This document shows, piece after piece, positions 12,847-24,051 of a stretch of 64,000 nucleotides of DNA. The number at the start of each line of letters is the position of its first letter. The stretch's first letter is position 1. Location of the stretch: contig JBAJFG010000179.1 of the NCBI GenBank assembly GCA_037903475.1, positions 496,001-560,000 on the forward strand. The letters are read 5' to 3'. This DNA is from Ancylostoma caninum (taxonomy: Eukaryota; Nematoda; Chromadorea; Rhabditida; Ancylostomatidae). The translations under genes were made by a program, and so were the position numbers. The notes under the pieces were generated by a model that was not told the DNA's origin, did not search any database, and saw only the letters and a list, made by a program, of their open reading frames with translations.

Positions 12847-13835
12847 TATCACGGCGTAGCACCAACCAGGATGGTTTTGTAGCCATCTGCGGCACCACGG
12901 ATACTATCCACTGCGTTCGGCTCCTTATCGAGAAGCATCGTGAATTCACCGACGTTCTTTGGTACGCGCTGCGACGGCACGCCGTCCCCGAAGAGCTCAG
13001 TGAGTTTGTGCGGACCCTAGAAGCCCAGTAAAGGCGGCCGTCGGCACATCAGCAGAATTTCGTATTACCGTCGGCGTGCACCAAGGTTCAGCTCTATCTC
13101 CGCTTCTTTTCGTCATCGTCATGGACGCCGTCACATGAGACTTGCAGAAACCTGCTTGGAAGTTTCTGTTCGTCCTGGTCCTGGCCTCCGAAGGCAAAAA
13201 CGAACTAGAGCAACAAACGCAAGCATGGAGTGAGCGCTTGTCACGGTTTGGTTTTCGTCTCAATGTCAAAAAAAAAAACCGAGTACTTAACAACGGACGT
13301 GCATGAGGGCTGCACCATCAAAGTTGATGGCACCGATCTCCCGAGAACCGATGCATTCAAGTACCTCGGCTCAAAGGTTTCGTCTGTCGGTAACATCACA
13401 CGTGAAGTTGTAGCGCGTATAAACGCCACATAGTGGATGAAAAGGCGTTCAATAGCTGGTGCAATGTGCGACAACAACATCCCTGAGCGTCCCAAATCGA
13501 AAATATATCAAACGGTTGTATGTGCTGTCGCTTTGTACAGAGCTGAGTATTAGGCTGCAAACAAGGAAGTAGAACATTGGTTAAGCGTCATGGAGATGAA
13601 GATGCTACGTTCGATGGGTGGCGTTACCAGACTTGACCGCATCTGTAACCAAACGTACCAGGCAAGCGACCAAAAGGGCGCCCTAAACAACGATAGATGG
13701 ACACGTTGCACGCTGATCTGAAAGTAGTTGGGATCCACCCTGACCAGGCACACGACAAGGCAAAATGGCGTCAAGGGATCACCAGAGCGGAACCCGCCTC
13801 CGGACGGGACAAACACTGAAGAAGAGGAAGAACGA
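12847..13835 (+). mobile_element. 5'-truncated RTE-like LINE with 16-bp target duplication
   Basis: A degraded non-LTR retrotransposon. Broken frames spell reverse-transcriptase blocks: TTDTIHCVRLLIEKHRE, WYALRRHAVPEEL, ITVGVHQGSALSPLLFVIVM, FGFRLNVKK and TEYLTTDVHEG, then FKYLGSKVSS and an RTE-type C-terminus (TLHADLKVVGIHPDQAHDKA). The YADD active-site block and part of the palm are deleted and several frameshifts are present, so it is dead. It ends in a GAAGAAGAGGAAGAA tail. GTTAACTCCAGTTAGG stands directly before (12831-12846) and after it (13836-13851): a perfect target-site duplication that fixes both ends and shows a 5'-truncated insertion by target-primed reverse transcription. Confidence 0.88.
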
Positions 13836-13855
13836 GTTAACTCCAGTTAGGCACA

Positions 13856-15945
13856 AATATTTCTGGCAAAATATGTCCAGGTGCCAAGGTCATACTGTTC
13901 ATTACCTCTCCAAAATACACGCAGGCCCAGCAAGGGCTTCCTATAGTTGCGAAATAACTCAGTAGGAAGCTGCAATCCCCTTCCAGGGATGACGTCATTA
14001 TAATTAGTCCTTCAACGAAATCGCTCCACATAGGCTGCTGTAATCCGGGCTTCGACTAACTCGTCCAAATCCCAGAAGGCTAGCGGGGAAAGCAGGCTGA
14101 ATAATGAGGCAGCGTAAAAAGAGAATTGAACGAGTCTCGCTTCTTTGAATTTTGCGTGGTATTGCCCCTTAAATTGCTTAACAAATCGTATTTGTGGAGT
14201 GGAAAGATGAGAAAAATGAAAAAAGTAAGCAAAATCGCTCCGGGAGCTCAAGGGAACCCTGCAACGACAACGAAAAGCAGTATGAGCGGGGCGAAATACA
14301 CGAATTTCACGTGCTCAGCTAAATGGACGATGTTTACTAGTAAATTCAATGGAGCGTAGACAAATCCACGCAGCGGTTGCACTTTACCAAAATTCTCTAA
14401 GCTCGGCACATATTGATGAGCAGGATTTCGTCGGTTGGCACTAAGCCCGCCCGTGCTACACGAAAACACCCGCCTCGCCATCACTTCCGCCACCGAGCGA
14501 CAAGCGCTTCTGAATATGCGTGTTTTCCATAGGCAGACGCGATTTTTGATTAGGTATGTGATAGACGTCAGTTCTTTGTCTCCTGCCTTGTCTGAGGGAG
14601 TTGACGAGGGATAGAATGACGAACTCATAGCAACGAAAATGAATGTTGGCTATTAATTGTGAGCGCTTGCTGCTGGTGACGGGCATTGCCCGGGATATCG
14701 AGCTTCCGTGCTTCAAACTGAGGGTCGAAAGGAATGTGCAGAGCATTCTTGGACTTGCTACAGCGAGAAAAGCAGGAAAATTGCGATAGTTTACCAGTTT
14801 TTTTTAATAGATCTGAGTTTCTGGTAGTAGCAATACTACACAATACTATACTTGGGATCGAATAGCACATTAAATGCATTGGAATTCGGATATTCGATTG
14901 CATTTCGAAATGTCAAAAATACAAGTGTTCGAAAAAAGAGTAGTATAATACATTTGTAAGGGAAAGATAGCAAGGAGGACGGGCAGCCCAGGAAGGGCGT
15001 TCCGTGCAAGCTTTGCGATTGGTCAGTCCATGTAATCAGGCAATCGTTAAACCCGCTCAAGCCACTCCTCTCAGGTGTAACGGTATCAGGCCTAGGAAAG
15101 ACATTTATCTCTGTCTTTTTTTTGAATATTCTAAATGTTCGGTTAGTCAACCTACAACGACGCTAACTACGTATGTTAGCCTGTTTTTATTTAGACCCAA
15201 GTAATGCCATACCAGATCTAAAATTTCAAAAAAAAAACCGTCGGGGAGGAAAGCTCTGTGAAGACAGCACGAAACTCTTCGACATTTGACACGATCCTCC
15301 ACTGCATCCATACCCAAATAACGAGAATATTGCGTTATTGCATACTGGAACATTTTGCTGGCATGATTAATTTGAACAACAATGTCATGCAATAATGAAA
15401 GACAATGTTGGTGCAATGTCACGTCCGCAACAAAAATGAGGAAGAAACCGTTCTAAATGGTGTGGTGTGTTCATAAACAAATGAGAAGGGAAAAATGAGG
15501 GAGGTGATATGAAATGGAGGGAATCACACGTATGTCATACTACTCGCTCCTGAGGTCTGACATCTAGTGTTTTACGATCGATGTTAGACGCCAGGGAACT
15601 GATCGAGCTAACCTAAGGTGGGACCCAACTCATGGTATTTCATCAATAGTGAACACCGGCGCAATGCTCCTCCGCCGGTCGTCACATTTTCAGCTGTTTC
15701 CCCACTTTTTGGACGTCGGCGCACTTCTACAGCAATAGTGAACCCGCTGTAGAGCATCTTCTTCGCTCTAGGCCACGCCCCCAAAATTTCGTTACAGAAA
15801 CAAACAAACAGCGCTATAGAATGAAGGGATAGGCCACATCTACACTTACGAATGCTCTTATACTTGTGAGAGGATGAAACCTTTTTATAAGAGACCAGTA
15901 TCGAAGGCTCCTCCGGGCAATTCACGGCAATTTAACATTTTAAAC
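13856..15945. other. No gene recognised
   Basis: A minus frame at 14248-14628 (126 codons) ends in a hydrophobic stretch (FVYFAPLILLFVVVAG) but has no supporting exons. A piece near 15004-15050 carries the GCGATTGGTCAGT motif that also occurs at 42255-42310. Nothing else supportable. Confidence 0.45.
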
Positions 15946-15949
15946 AGGT

Positions 15950-16819
15950 TAAATTATTTCTTCAGCTGCTCTGCCGTACAGGTTGTTATAAATACTTTTC
16001 ATTGGCAATATATTTTTATTATAAATATTTTCGGATAGGATAAGCAGCACAATAAATAAATGTCTAGCTCGGGCAAAACTGCAGGATGATGTTGTTCTAG
16101 TCAACATCCCTAATGAAGACATCAGACTTGCAGTTGGTCCGAAATAGACTCTATGACAGAACATGTAATACGGATCATTGCATCATATGTCCATGCGGGA
16201 AGAATGGGATTGCACTAAAACGGGAGTTGTTTACCAAATCGAATGCTTGAGCTGTCATGCCTTCTATATCGATGGGACCAGTCGAATGTACGAAAAAATG
16301 AACATTCGGAAAGTAAAAGGCGGGAAAGTTTGATTAAGCCACTTGGGAAACACCGATACGACGACCACGATGGTAACAATTACGAATTAGCGTGCACAAT
16401 TCTGGCTTATGAGCCAGAAATCTCGGCGAGGAAAACTTTCAAGGCACTCTTCTCTTCTCTTCAGCATGAATCCAAGTATGAACAAGAGAAACGAGCACAT
16501 ATAGATTACCAGTGACTTTATGCGCGCGAACTGAGCAATGCTCACTCATCCGCTAGTGGCAGTCTCGTATTGTGGTGCGGATACATCCTCCGCCTCTCGG
16601 TGGCATATTTAGTAAGTTTGTCTTCCACGTCTGATGTTTACCGTTAGCTATTCGGGATGAGTCGAATGCACCTTTCAGAAGAGGTGTTTGATGGTATAGA
16701 TTGTGATTTCGTAAGAACTGACCCATACTTAGGTCTACATGACGCCATGTTGCCGAAACGTCGGACAATAAAAAGTATTTATAGCAACCTGTACGACACA
16801 GCAACTGAAGAAATAGTTT
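15950..16819 (+). mobile_element. Penelope-like element, 3' part with GIY-YIG endonuclease remains
   Basis: Penelope-like elements encode a reverse transcriptase followed by a GIY-YIG nuclease. Visible pieces on the plus strand, in broken frames: DDVVLVNIPNEDIRLAV, the Cys/His linker LYDRTCNTDHCIICPCGKNG, the nuclease start GVVYQIECLSCHAFYI, and IKPLGKHRYDDHDGNNYELA with CTILAYEPEISARKTFKAL (16318-16440). The reverse transcriptase is missing. The ends are inverted: 15950-16001 and 16767-16819 share a complementary stretch (AGTATTTATA-CAACCTGTACG, then CTGAAGAAAT). Just inside the right end lies GCCGAAACGTCGGACAATAAA. Frameshifts, stops and the altered YIG motif (YIDGTSR) show it is inactive. 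Confidence 0.8.
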
Positions 16820-19800
16820 AACAAGATGCCCAGGTTTTACGACAGGAGGATATGGAATATTTTAGGCAGAGGTTTTCTTTCATTTTCGAGAGGTGGTAAT
16901 AAGCCAGTCTTAAATCAGCATCCACTGAGAAATTGATCTAACTATCCAAGAGATCGGGCTAGGGAGGCTCTGACATTGAAAAAATGAAAATTTTTGGAAT
17001 TTGTCAGCAATAATTTGCCATAGGTGAAGCTATTAGCAGTTGAACATGTCATTGGTGAAACTTCGACACATGTCCATTTTTTAGCAGTTTCCCACATCTG
17101 TCGCATATTTCAGATTAGACTCAGAAACAGTCATTACAAATCTAACCAATAGCCAATCGCAGCTTTTCTTCCCAGTAAATCACGACGCAGGTGCGAGACC
17201 GTCCATGTTTGCAACTGTGCAGTGCCGAATCCTCTCAAGAAGTAGTTCACTCTAATTGGCAAAAACAGCAGGACGAATAAATTCAGCACTAGGGGCAGAA
17301 TAACAGCCCAGGCCTGATCATTCAGCAGCGAAAAGGCTTGAGGAAAAGCTCTGTCACAGCGTTTAGGAACCACCACAGGTTCAAAGTCCATTAAGCGGCG
17401 TAGATGGAGATGATGTCAATTGTTGAGCAAAAGAAGCATCCACACGTCATTTTCCAAGAAGCACATGTACACCAAAAAAGGAACAAGTCCGTGAAATAGC
17501 CGAGCGCAGCGCTCGCTAATCAGCAATGCTGTCACTTCCCCTTTTCTTTACACAATTTTTTTGCTTCCCCCCGCAAAACGCGAATCTCGGCCATGACCTT
17601 TTCGAATGGAGCGACAACGAAAAGAAAATCGTCGAAGACAACGGGATGAATTGAATTTGAAGCGTATAGAACTCTCTGCATGCGCCCACCATCTGAAATG
17701 CAGTGAGGCGTTAAGGCCAGTTCGCAAAAATTCGTCATATCCATGGTTAAGCGCCATGACGCTGGCCTATCGCAGCATGGAAAGTGTTGGTGATCTAACA
17801 AGGATATTCAATTCGTTAGCTTGGAAAGTACCGATGGAGTGACTTCGTCCGCAATTACGACCCAGTTGGCCGACACCGTGCTGAGGTCGTAATTGCAGAC
17901 GAAGTCGCACCATCAGAACTCTGAGGTAAAGGCTATTAATCTGCCTTTAATTGATACCGAGTAGCAATACAATACGTTCCAAATACGATGGGAGTTGAAA
18001 AGTCATGCACAGCACTGCAATTTCTTCACTAAACGGCAAGCATCCAATTTACAGCTTCGTCTATGCTTTCTTTTTGTTCTCTAATTTCTCAGCAACTCTC
18101 ATTTTCGGTGAAAACAGGTATTGACATGCTTAAGCTCCTCTCCATAGCTATATAATATGCTGAATAAATCAATCAATAAATAGTAAAATATGTACTATTG
18201 AATAGAATAGTATCGAAAACGGTATCGTGTGACAGATGTCCTTTTCAAAAATGACTCGAGCTTCGATGTGGAGCTGCCAAAATGCGTGAAATTCGTGAGC
18301 GACAACGTTTGACGAGCTGTAAGTGCAGACCCAATAGACGCACATCTGCGACCTAGCCATACCAGTAAGTACATTCACAGGAATTAAAATAAGCCCCGCC
18401 CCTCCACGCTCCCCAAGAAAAAATTGTCGTCATAAGCATGTTATGGATGAGAATAGAGAGAGGAAAAGGAACTGAAGCTAGTTTAGGATGATTTGTTGCT
18501 ACAGCTACAGACATGAGTGAATTCCAAGCAAAGCTCTCTAGAGAGATCCGAAAGATCCCCTAACCATCCAGAAAAGGCCGCTCATGGGTCTCATGACCTA
18601 AAGCGTATCTTCTATGCAATGTTTATAGAATAAAAGCGAGCTATTCAAAAGCACATATGTATGTACATAAACGTACGAAACAACAACATCAGTAATAGGG
18701 AAAGAAAGCCTTCAGAACTCAGGAAAAAAAGCATATGCAAAACTTTCAATAGAGTGTTTTACGAAAAATACTGCTAAGTAAATGTGAACAGCCAATAATG
18801 TAAATTCAGATATGATTATAAAACTAGAGGTATTAATTTGGCCTGAAGGTATATTAGTACCATTAAGGTCCGGATAAATGAAAAAAGCGGAGAGAGTAGG
18901 CTTTCAAATTTTGGCTTAGGCGTCCGAGCTCAGGAAAGCTAGGAACAACAACATGTTTTGCATGAGATTGAAAGATGCAAATCCAAGACATAGCTGCTCG
19001 TGCAAAACAAGGTTTTTCATAATCAATAATTCTATACCAGCAATGGTAGAATCTATGCAAAACCCATGGATACCCATGCAAAATCTATGAATATCTTTGC
19101 AGAACCCATATGTCTTCGATCAAATGTGCAAATGCAAATCCGGTGCGAAACCGACAAAAACCCCACAATTTTCTCAATCACATCCAGAACCCGTGCATAA
19201 ATACCCGGTTTCTAGGTTTCGTGAGAGGAGACAAGTGATGGGATTCGTGAACATTCCCGGGAATGTAATGATCTGCCCGTCTTTACCGAGACGGACGAGT
19301 TCTCCTGACCAAAATGGGTACCTCTTGTCCGAAGTCGCCTCAGTCAGAAACAACGAGTACTCTTAAAGAATACAAAGTGATTCACATTCACACTGTTGGA
19401 AAACTAGTCCTGATCCTGAATGAACGGGAAGTTCAGAAGCTTCCCGGAAATGTTCATGAAACCAGTCACAGAGGTGTGAAGAGGAGAGGAGATAGAATTT
19501 TTGCTGATAGAAGGGGTTGCAATGAGGGTAGTGCGCTCAGCTACCCTATCGTTGGTGCACTAAGTAGAAAAAAGAAGTGAAATACTCATCGCTTCTCGGG
19601 AAATATTTCCACTAGGATAAAAAACCAGTGAGTTTGTGGTAAATTGGTGAAACTTTCCCAACCAACCAATATTCGAGGCTTTAGTACCCAAAAATGCACT
19701 TGAATCGCGAAAAATACTAGCGTCAAAATAGGTCAAGCTAGGAAAGGGGAAACTATCCAAGCATGAATCCAACAAGCCCTCCAACAATTTTTTCCTAGCT

Positions 19801-19980
19801 GTCTGTCCCGCAGTTTCGACGTCAGGCAACTGAATTTCGATCCGCTAAAGTAACGGGGCAGTTTTTAAGAAAGTGAAAATGTTCTGGCTTGGAGGGGCTA
19901 AGAATTTCCTCATCAAGATAACATAATAAATTTTTCTAATGAAATTAACTTTTATAATAAAATAATTAGAGTTACAGGTA
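16820..19980. other. No gene recognised; two exon-like minus frames
   Basis: Two minus frames have gene-like codon use but no home: 17134-17391 (85 codons, one strongly hydrophobic segment) and 17532-17801 (89 codons, ending EIRVLRGEAKKLCKEKGK). They could be exons of an unknown gene or chance frames. The rest is AT-rich and featureless apart from the hairpin at 17833-17914. Confidence 0.3.
17833..17914. repeat. Inverted repeat, ~30-nt arms
   Basis: The left arm 17833-17862 ends GACTTCGTCCGCAATTACGA-CC. The right arm 17885-17914 starts GGTCGTAATTGCAGACGAAG-TC. The core 22 nt pair with one mismatch and the arms extend outward with a few more. The loop is 22 nt. No T-run follows. Confidence 0.7.
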
Positions 19981-20011
19981 AAAAAAATAAAAATATTCCT
20001 GTGAGAGAGGT

Positions 20012-20024
20012 GGGGGGGGGGGGG
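20012..20024. repeat. Poly-G tract (13 G)
   Basis: A run of 13 G on the plus strand in otherwise AT-rich DNA. Similar runs occur as C tracts at 30344-30356 (13), 38336-38355 (20), 48911-48926 (16) and 49186-49195 (10). Such tracts can form G-quadruplexes. Confidence 0.85.
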
Positions 20025-20196
20025 ATCCTGGGAACAATAACCAGACGCAAATGGCTAATGCACGGAAATATAAGACTAGACCAGACAACGCAATAAAAAA
20101 GGAAACGAATGAGAGAAGAATTACTTTAAATATTGACTGAAGCGCCTATTCGCGTTCATGTGAATAGCAGGTGAGAAGGACAAAGGGAAAAAACGT

Positions 20197-20619
20197 GTGG
20201 AACCGTTAATGACATCACTTATTCTAGGGAAAGTGCGAGAGAAAACCGGTATTGAAGTGACATTAAAAAGGTATGCAGTTGTACAATTTGCAATGAATAC
20301 AATTTTACAAACTTCTAAGCTACAGAAAATGACCTTTGAAGACATAGAAATTCCTGGAACTTCATCAAAAAGCTCCAGGATAGTGCTCAAGTATGCAAAG
20401 ATGTGCAAGAACTCACTGAAGGAGACGTTGTCTCTTGGGCGAACTCTGTCACGTCGGAAGAGTTTCCATTGTTTTGCACATCATCGGCAGCTTGAGAATA
20501 ACATATTACAGAAAATACCAGTAAGAGTATGTTCATCTGAAAAACGAAATTTTTTTCTCAAAATATTCGAAATCGATAATGCGCCCACAAATTTAGCGGG
20601 TTATACGGCTAACACGTAA
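20197..20619 (+). other. Unrecognised 140-codon open frame
   Basis: A GTG-started frame of 140 codons, basic (many Lys and Arg), with no domain I recognise. It is longer than most chance frames here. There is no clear first exon or poly(A) signal. The minus strand is also open over 20121-20408, so either or neither strand may be coding. Confidence 0.2.
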
Positions 20620-21675
20620 CAACAGCTGAATAAATATGCGAATAGTACGATCTATAGGTAATCATGGTGAGAGAATTGGAAAGAAAAAATAAGTGAAGCG
20701 TTCCTCACGGCTTCAAAAACAAATTCGAAAAAAAAAACAACGATAAGGAGAAGGGACAAATGCAGTTGAAAAATCGAAATGGGACAGTCGCATTTAAACC
20801 GATTTTATTTGATTTTTATTGCGACTATTCATTGCAGCCCGCTCATAATATTCTATGGCAAACCGAATTAGCAACGAACGACGTGTTTCTGTAGAAAAAA
20901 TACAAAAAGCATCAAAATAATTGAAAATTTGACTTAATTTTATGACATATGTAGATAGAAAAACCAGTAAAACTGAAAATAACTATGACTGTAAATCCAG
21001 AGGCCAAACTCACTTTTGAAACGTCTGATTGTCAGAATGGTCCCAGCTGTTTTTTAATCAGAAAAATTATGAAGAGATAGTTAGGCGGCCGTTGCGGGTA
21101 AACCCCGCCCCTAAAGGTTAGCCCCGCCCACGTTGTTAATGTCGCCTGGGCGACGATTAATGGACGCATTACGAGCAAAACCAGATTAGCAAACAAATTA
21201 TGTACTGCATTCTGCCTTTCGTGGATTTCTTTTCCGATTTGTCCTCAATTTTCGGAATTTTTGGCCGGATTTTCCGTCAAAACCTCCCAAATTTTAATGT
21301 ATACGTGCACACAAAGTATGTACATACACGTATACACACATGCACACATAGATACATAAACATATTTACACATTTTAGGAAAAAGCACGGAAAGTGGCGA
21401 TTTTTCGAAAGTGAGACTTAAACCACGCCCCTTTTTGTGCCGTCTTCCCCCAATTTCGTCCATTTTGATTCTTCCACATAGACAATGTAGGTGAAAACGA
21501 GCGTTAGCCTGACCAGAAACCAACTAAAGTCACACCCCTTCCCAGTACAATGTAGTTTTTTTTACAATTATTATTATAAAAATCCTTATTGTTCTATAAT
21601 CATGCCCTCTGTTGCCTGTTTTCCAAGTGGTACAAGGTCAAGGATGGTATGTGATCCTTAACAATGGTACACCAC

Positions 21676-21732
21676 ATTTTTCATGTAAATCTTATTGTGT
21701 GGTCCTTACACAGTAAGATTTACATGAAAAAT
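21676..21732. repeat. Near-perfect hairpin, 25-nt arms
   Basis: Arms 21676-21700 (ATTTTTCATGTAAATCTTAT-TGTGT) and 21708-21732 are complementary except for one T:G position, with a 7-nt loop GGTCCTT. The stem is AT-rich. It lies in unannotated DNA, near no gene I can name. Confidence 0.8.
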
Positions 21733-21960
21733 CAAGGCGAATTCAATTATCTCACGTATTTGAACTTTTCGTGAGCATTGCCCTTTATCCAGGAGTACGT
21801 CTACTAAAATTGTTTGCGTGAGAAAATTCAATAACGCGTGGGAAAATTGAATCGAATTAACTGGAACAGGGCAAACACTACAGCCAGGGGGCTTTTTCGT
21901 GGTGAACTGCAGAAAGATACGGGAGGAAATCCTTGTCGAAAATCCAAAAAATGACTATAC

Positions 21961-22199
21961 CTGGAAAACATGGACATATGTCATCAGAGAGACTGACATT
22001 TCCGGATCAATAATGTCTACATTCCTCCCGGAAACGTCAACAAGGCATGCATAGGTTAAGTTCTGGTCGTTCAAGTAGTCATGCCCACCCCCGGACGAGA
22101 AAACGTTCTCGAACGAAAGCATAGAACTTAGAAACTGCGTGAGAAATCCTTGAAACGTCTGGAGTGGCTTGACAAACAAATCTGAAGGCGACAACAAAG
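21961..22199 (-). CDS. Orphan exon-like block, unknown protein
   Basis: A 239-nt minus-strand block starts after a TCCCAG acceptor-like site and ends at CAG|GTATAG. It is open in one frame (from LSPSDLFVKPLQTFQGF, through ENVFSSGGGHDYLND, to VSLMTYVHVFQ). Codon use and both splice sites look exonic. I do not recognise the protein and found no partner exons with matching phase. It may belong to a long-intron gene or be a relic. Confidence 0.3.
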
Positions 22200-22323
22200 C
22201 TGGGACATAGGTATTGATGGGTTATCCTCAAGAAAGCTGCGATCTATGGATTAGCCACTCCAGAAATGGATAATTCAAGGCCAAAACTAGGCTAAAACAG
22301 AAAATGCTCTTTTTTTGGAGACA

Positions 22324-22350
22324 CGCCTTGGAATCGCCGATTCCAAGGCG
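22324..22350. repeat. Perfect 27-nt palindrome
   Basis: CGCCTTGGAATCG, one central C, then CGATTCCAAGGCG: 13-bp arms without mismatch. It could be a short cruciform or a dimer-protein site. No gene starts nearby. Confidence 0.9.
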
Positions 22351-22868
22351 ACGACGGCCTTACGACTTCCATTGTCACTCCGCGCCGAATGAATAACGTC
22401 TCTCAGCAATGGACCGCTTTGAAAAGAAAAGAAATACCATGAATGTCGTGATGATGTCGCAGAGTAAAGGTCATTGTTTTCATCTCTGACTCAGAAGTCG
22501 TAGGGAGGAAAATTCTGGATTTCATCACTGAAAAGGGGAAGTGATGGTTAAATGGAGGGGAACGAAGTATGGGAACGAAAAAAGATGGAAGATCCTTGGA
22601 AGATAAAGAAAATTGCTAGAGCATCTAGAGATTCTCACATAACTGCTCTCAAAATTGCTGAAGAATCAAGCAAAAGGGCTTTTCTGCAAGGAATCTTCTT
22701 GTTTGAAATGTATTACCATCATTACTCAGTCACTCGCATTGGACTCAATTGTCATTATTACTTTGTCAGCTATATTATTTCCGTTTTTACAATCATATAT
22801 TCATTATTTGAGCTATTACTCTGCTCGCAGTGCAGTTATGTACATTAACATTACCTTTTGGTCTGGAT

Positions 22869-22977
22869 GAATCATTGAGATTTTCTCAGAGCAAACGTGC
22901 TGATACCCGTGCTAACGAAGGATAAATTTATATGTGCTTGGTGTTAGCACGCTTACCCTGGGTAATCCCACGCATGA
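22869..22977. repeat. MITE with TTACCC/GGGTAA termini, short copy
   Basis: It begins ATCATTGAGATT-TTCTCAGAGCAAACGTGC and ends with the reverse complement type, TTAGCACGCTTACCCTGGGTAATCCCACGCAT. It is about 107 nt. It shares ends with the fuller copy at 23720-23927. Confidence 0.6.
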
Positions 22978-23399
22978 AGAATGAGTGTTTGATACATGTG
23001 ACCTTTTTATGACCCTAAAAAAACTGTAAAACGCCCAAATTTCCGGAACATTCTGGATACACAAGTCAAGTGGTGATGGACCGAGTGGTAAAAGCCCAAT
23101 AAGCGCTCAAATCGCCCTCCAGCAAAAGTTCGGCAATTAAATGAGGCATCAAGCAGACCACGATATTCGATATGATGCAGGCGCAGTAGCGATTAGCCGT
23201 ACGTTTGTTTACTTATTTACTTGGATTCATTTGTATTTTTATTTACTTATTGATCTGCTCACTTATTTGCTCAGATACATCTCTAGGGCGTGCGAAACAC
23301 ACAGAACAAACTAAGCAAGCATAAATGTATATGTTAGCATGCGAAAAAAAAACCCGATCATAATCCATGGCAAAGAAACTCCAAAGTGGGAATCTTCCT

Positions 23400-23660
23400 A
23401 GAGATGGTTCACCATGGGTATGAAACTACCTATGGGTAATCATACCTAGATTTGGGATATACTAGAATGATGATTAGCAGCTATTAGCAGCTGAGTATAG
23501 GCAACGTCATGGTTAACATGTTAATGAATGGCAGGTAAAGGGTAATTCTGAGCCTCTGAAATTCTGAAATTCTGGATTCACGGATGTAGGAGAAATCTGT
23601 TTTCAGGGGTAAGGTTCTCGTAAGGCCAGTCGAGGACTACCGAGCTCATTTTTTCTGTAC
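23400..23660 (+). repeat. Relative of the 52830-53120 repeat
   Basis: CAGCTGAGTATAGGCAACGTCA is followed by a GGTTAACATGTTAATG-type stretch and AAAGGGTAATTCTG. The 52830-53000 region has CAGCTGGGTATAGGCAATGC, GATGTTGACGGC and AAAGGGTAAGTCTG in the same order. A further block (CCGAGCTCA here, TGAGCTCGG there) recurs inverted. Related to the GGGTAA MITE family. Confidence 0.45.
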
Positions 23661-23719
23661 TACTGCCAAAATTCTAGTAATCGTTCCAGTGTTGAAATTT
23701 AGACCTTTAACCACCCATG

Positions 23720-23927
23720 CATCATTGAGATTACCCAGGGTAAACGTGTTAGCGTGCCTAAATTAACCCTTTTTCTGATGCCCATCAACGTGGTAACCTA
23801 TACATGACGTTGTCCATAGTGTCCAAGTGTTACTTATGGATAATCATATCCATGTGTGTATGATTACCCATCCCTCCATTCTGTTCCCATGTACGCTAGC
23901 ACGTTTACCATGGGTAATCTCAATGAT
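23720..23927. mobile_element. MITE with TTACCC/GGGTAA termini, fullest copy
   Basis: The left end is ATCATTGAGATTACCCAGGG-TAAACGTGTTAGCGTG. The right end is its reverse complement with a few changes, ending CATGGGTAATCTCAATGAT. Terminal inverted repeats are about 36 bp in a 208-bp element without coding capacity. Partial or diverged copies lie at 22869, 33508, 37686, 37868, 38066, 40940 and 52837. Confidence 0.75.
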
Positions 23928-24051
23928 GTAAAGGACCATAAATTCATCGAAATTGATATAATAATAATACATAATAATGAAATAATAATAAAACAATAAC
24001 GAAATAATGATAAAATCATAAAATATGATAATATAATAATATAATAATATA

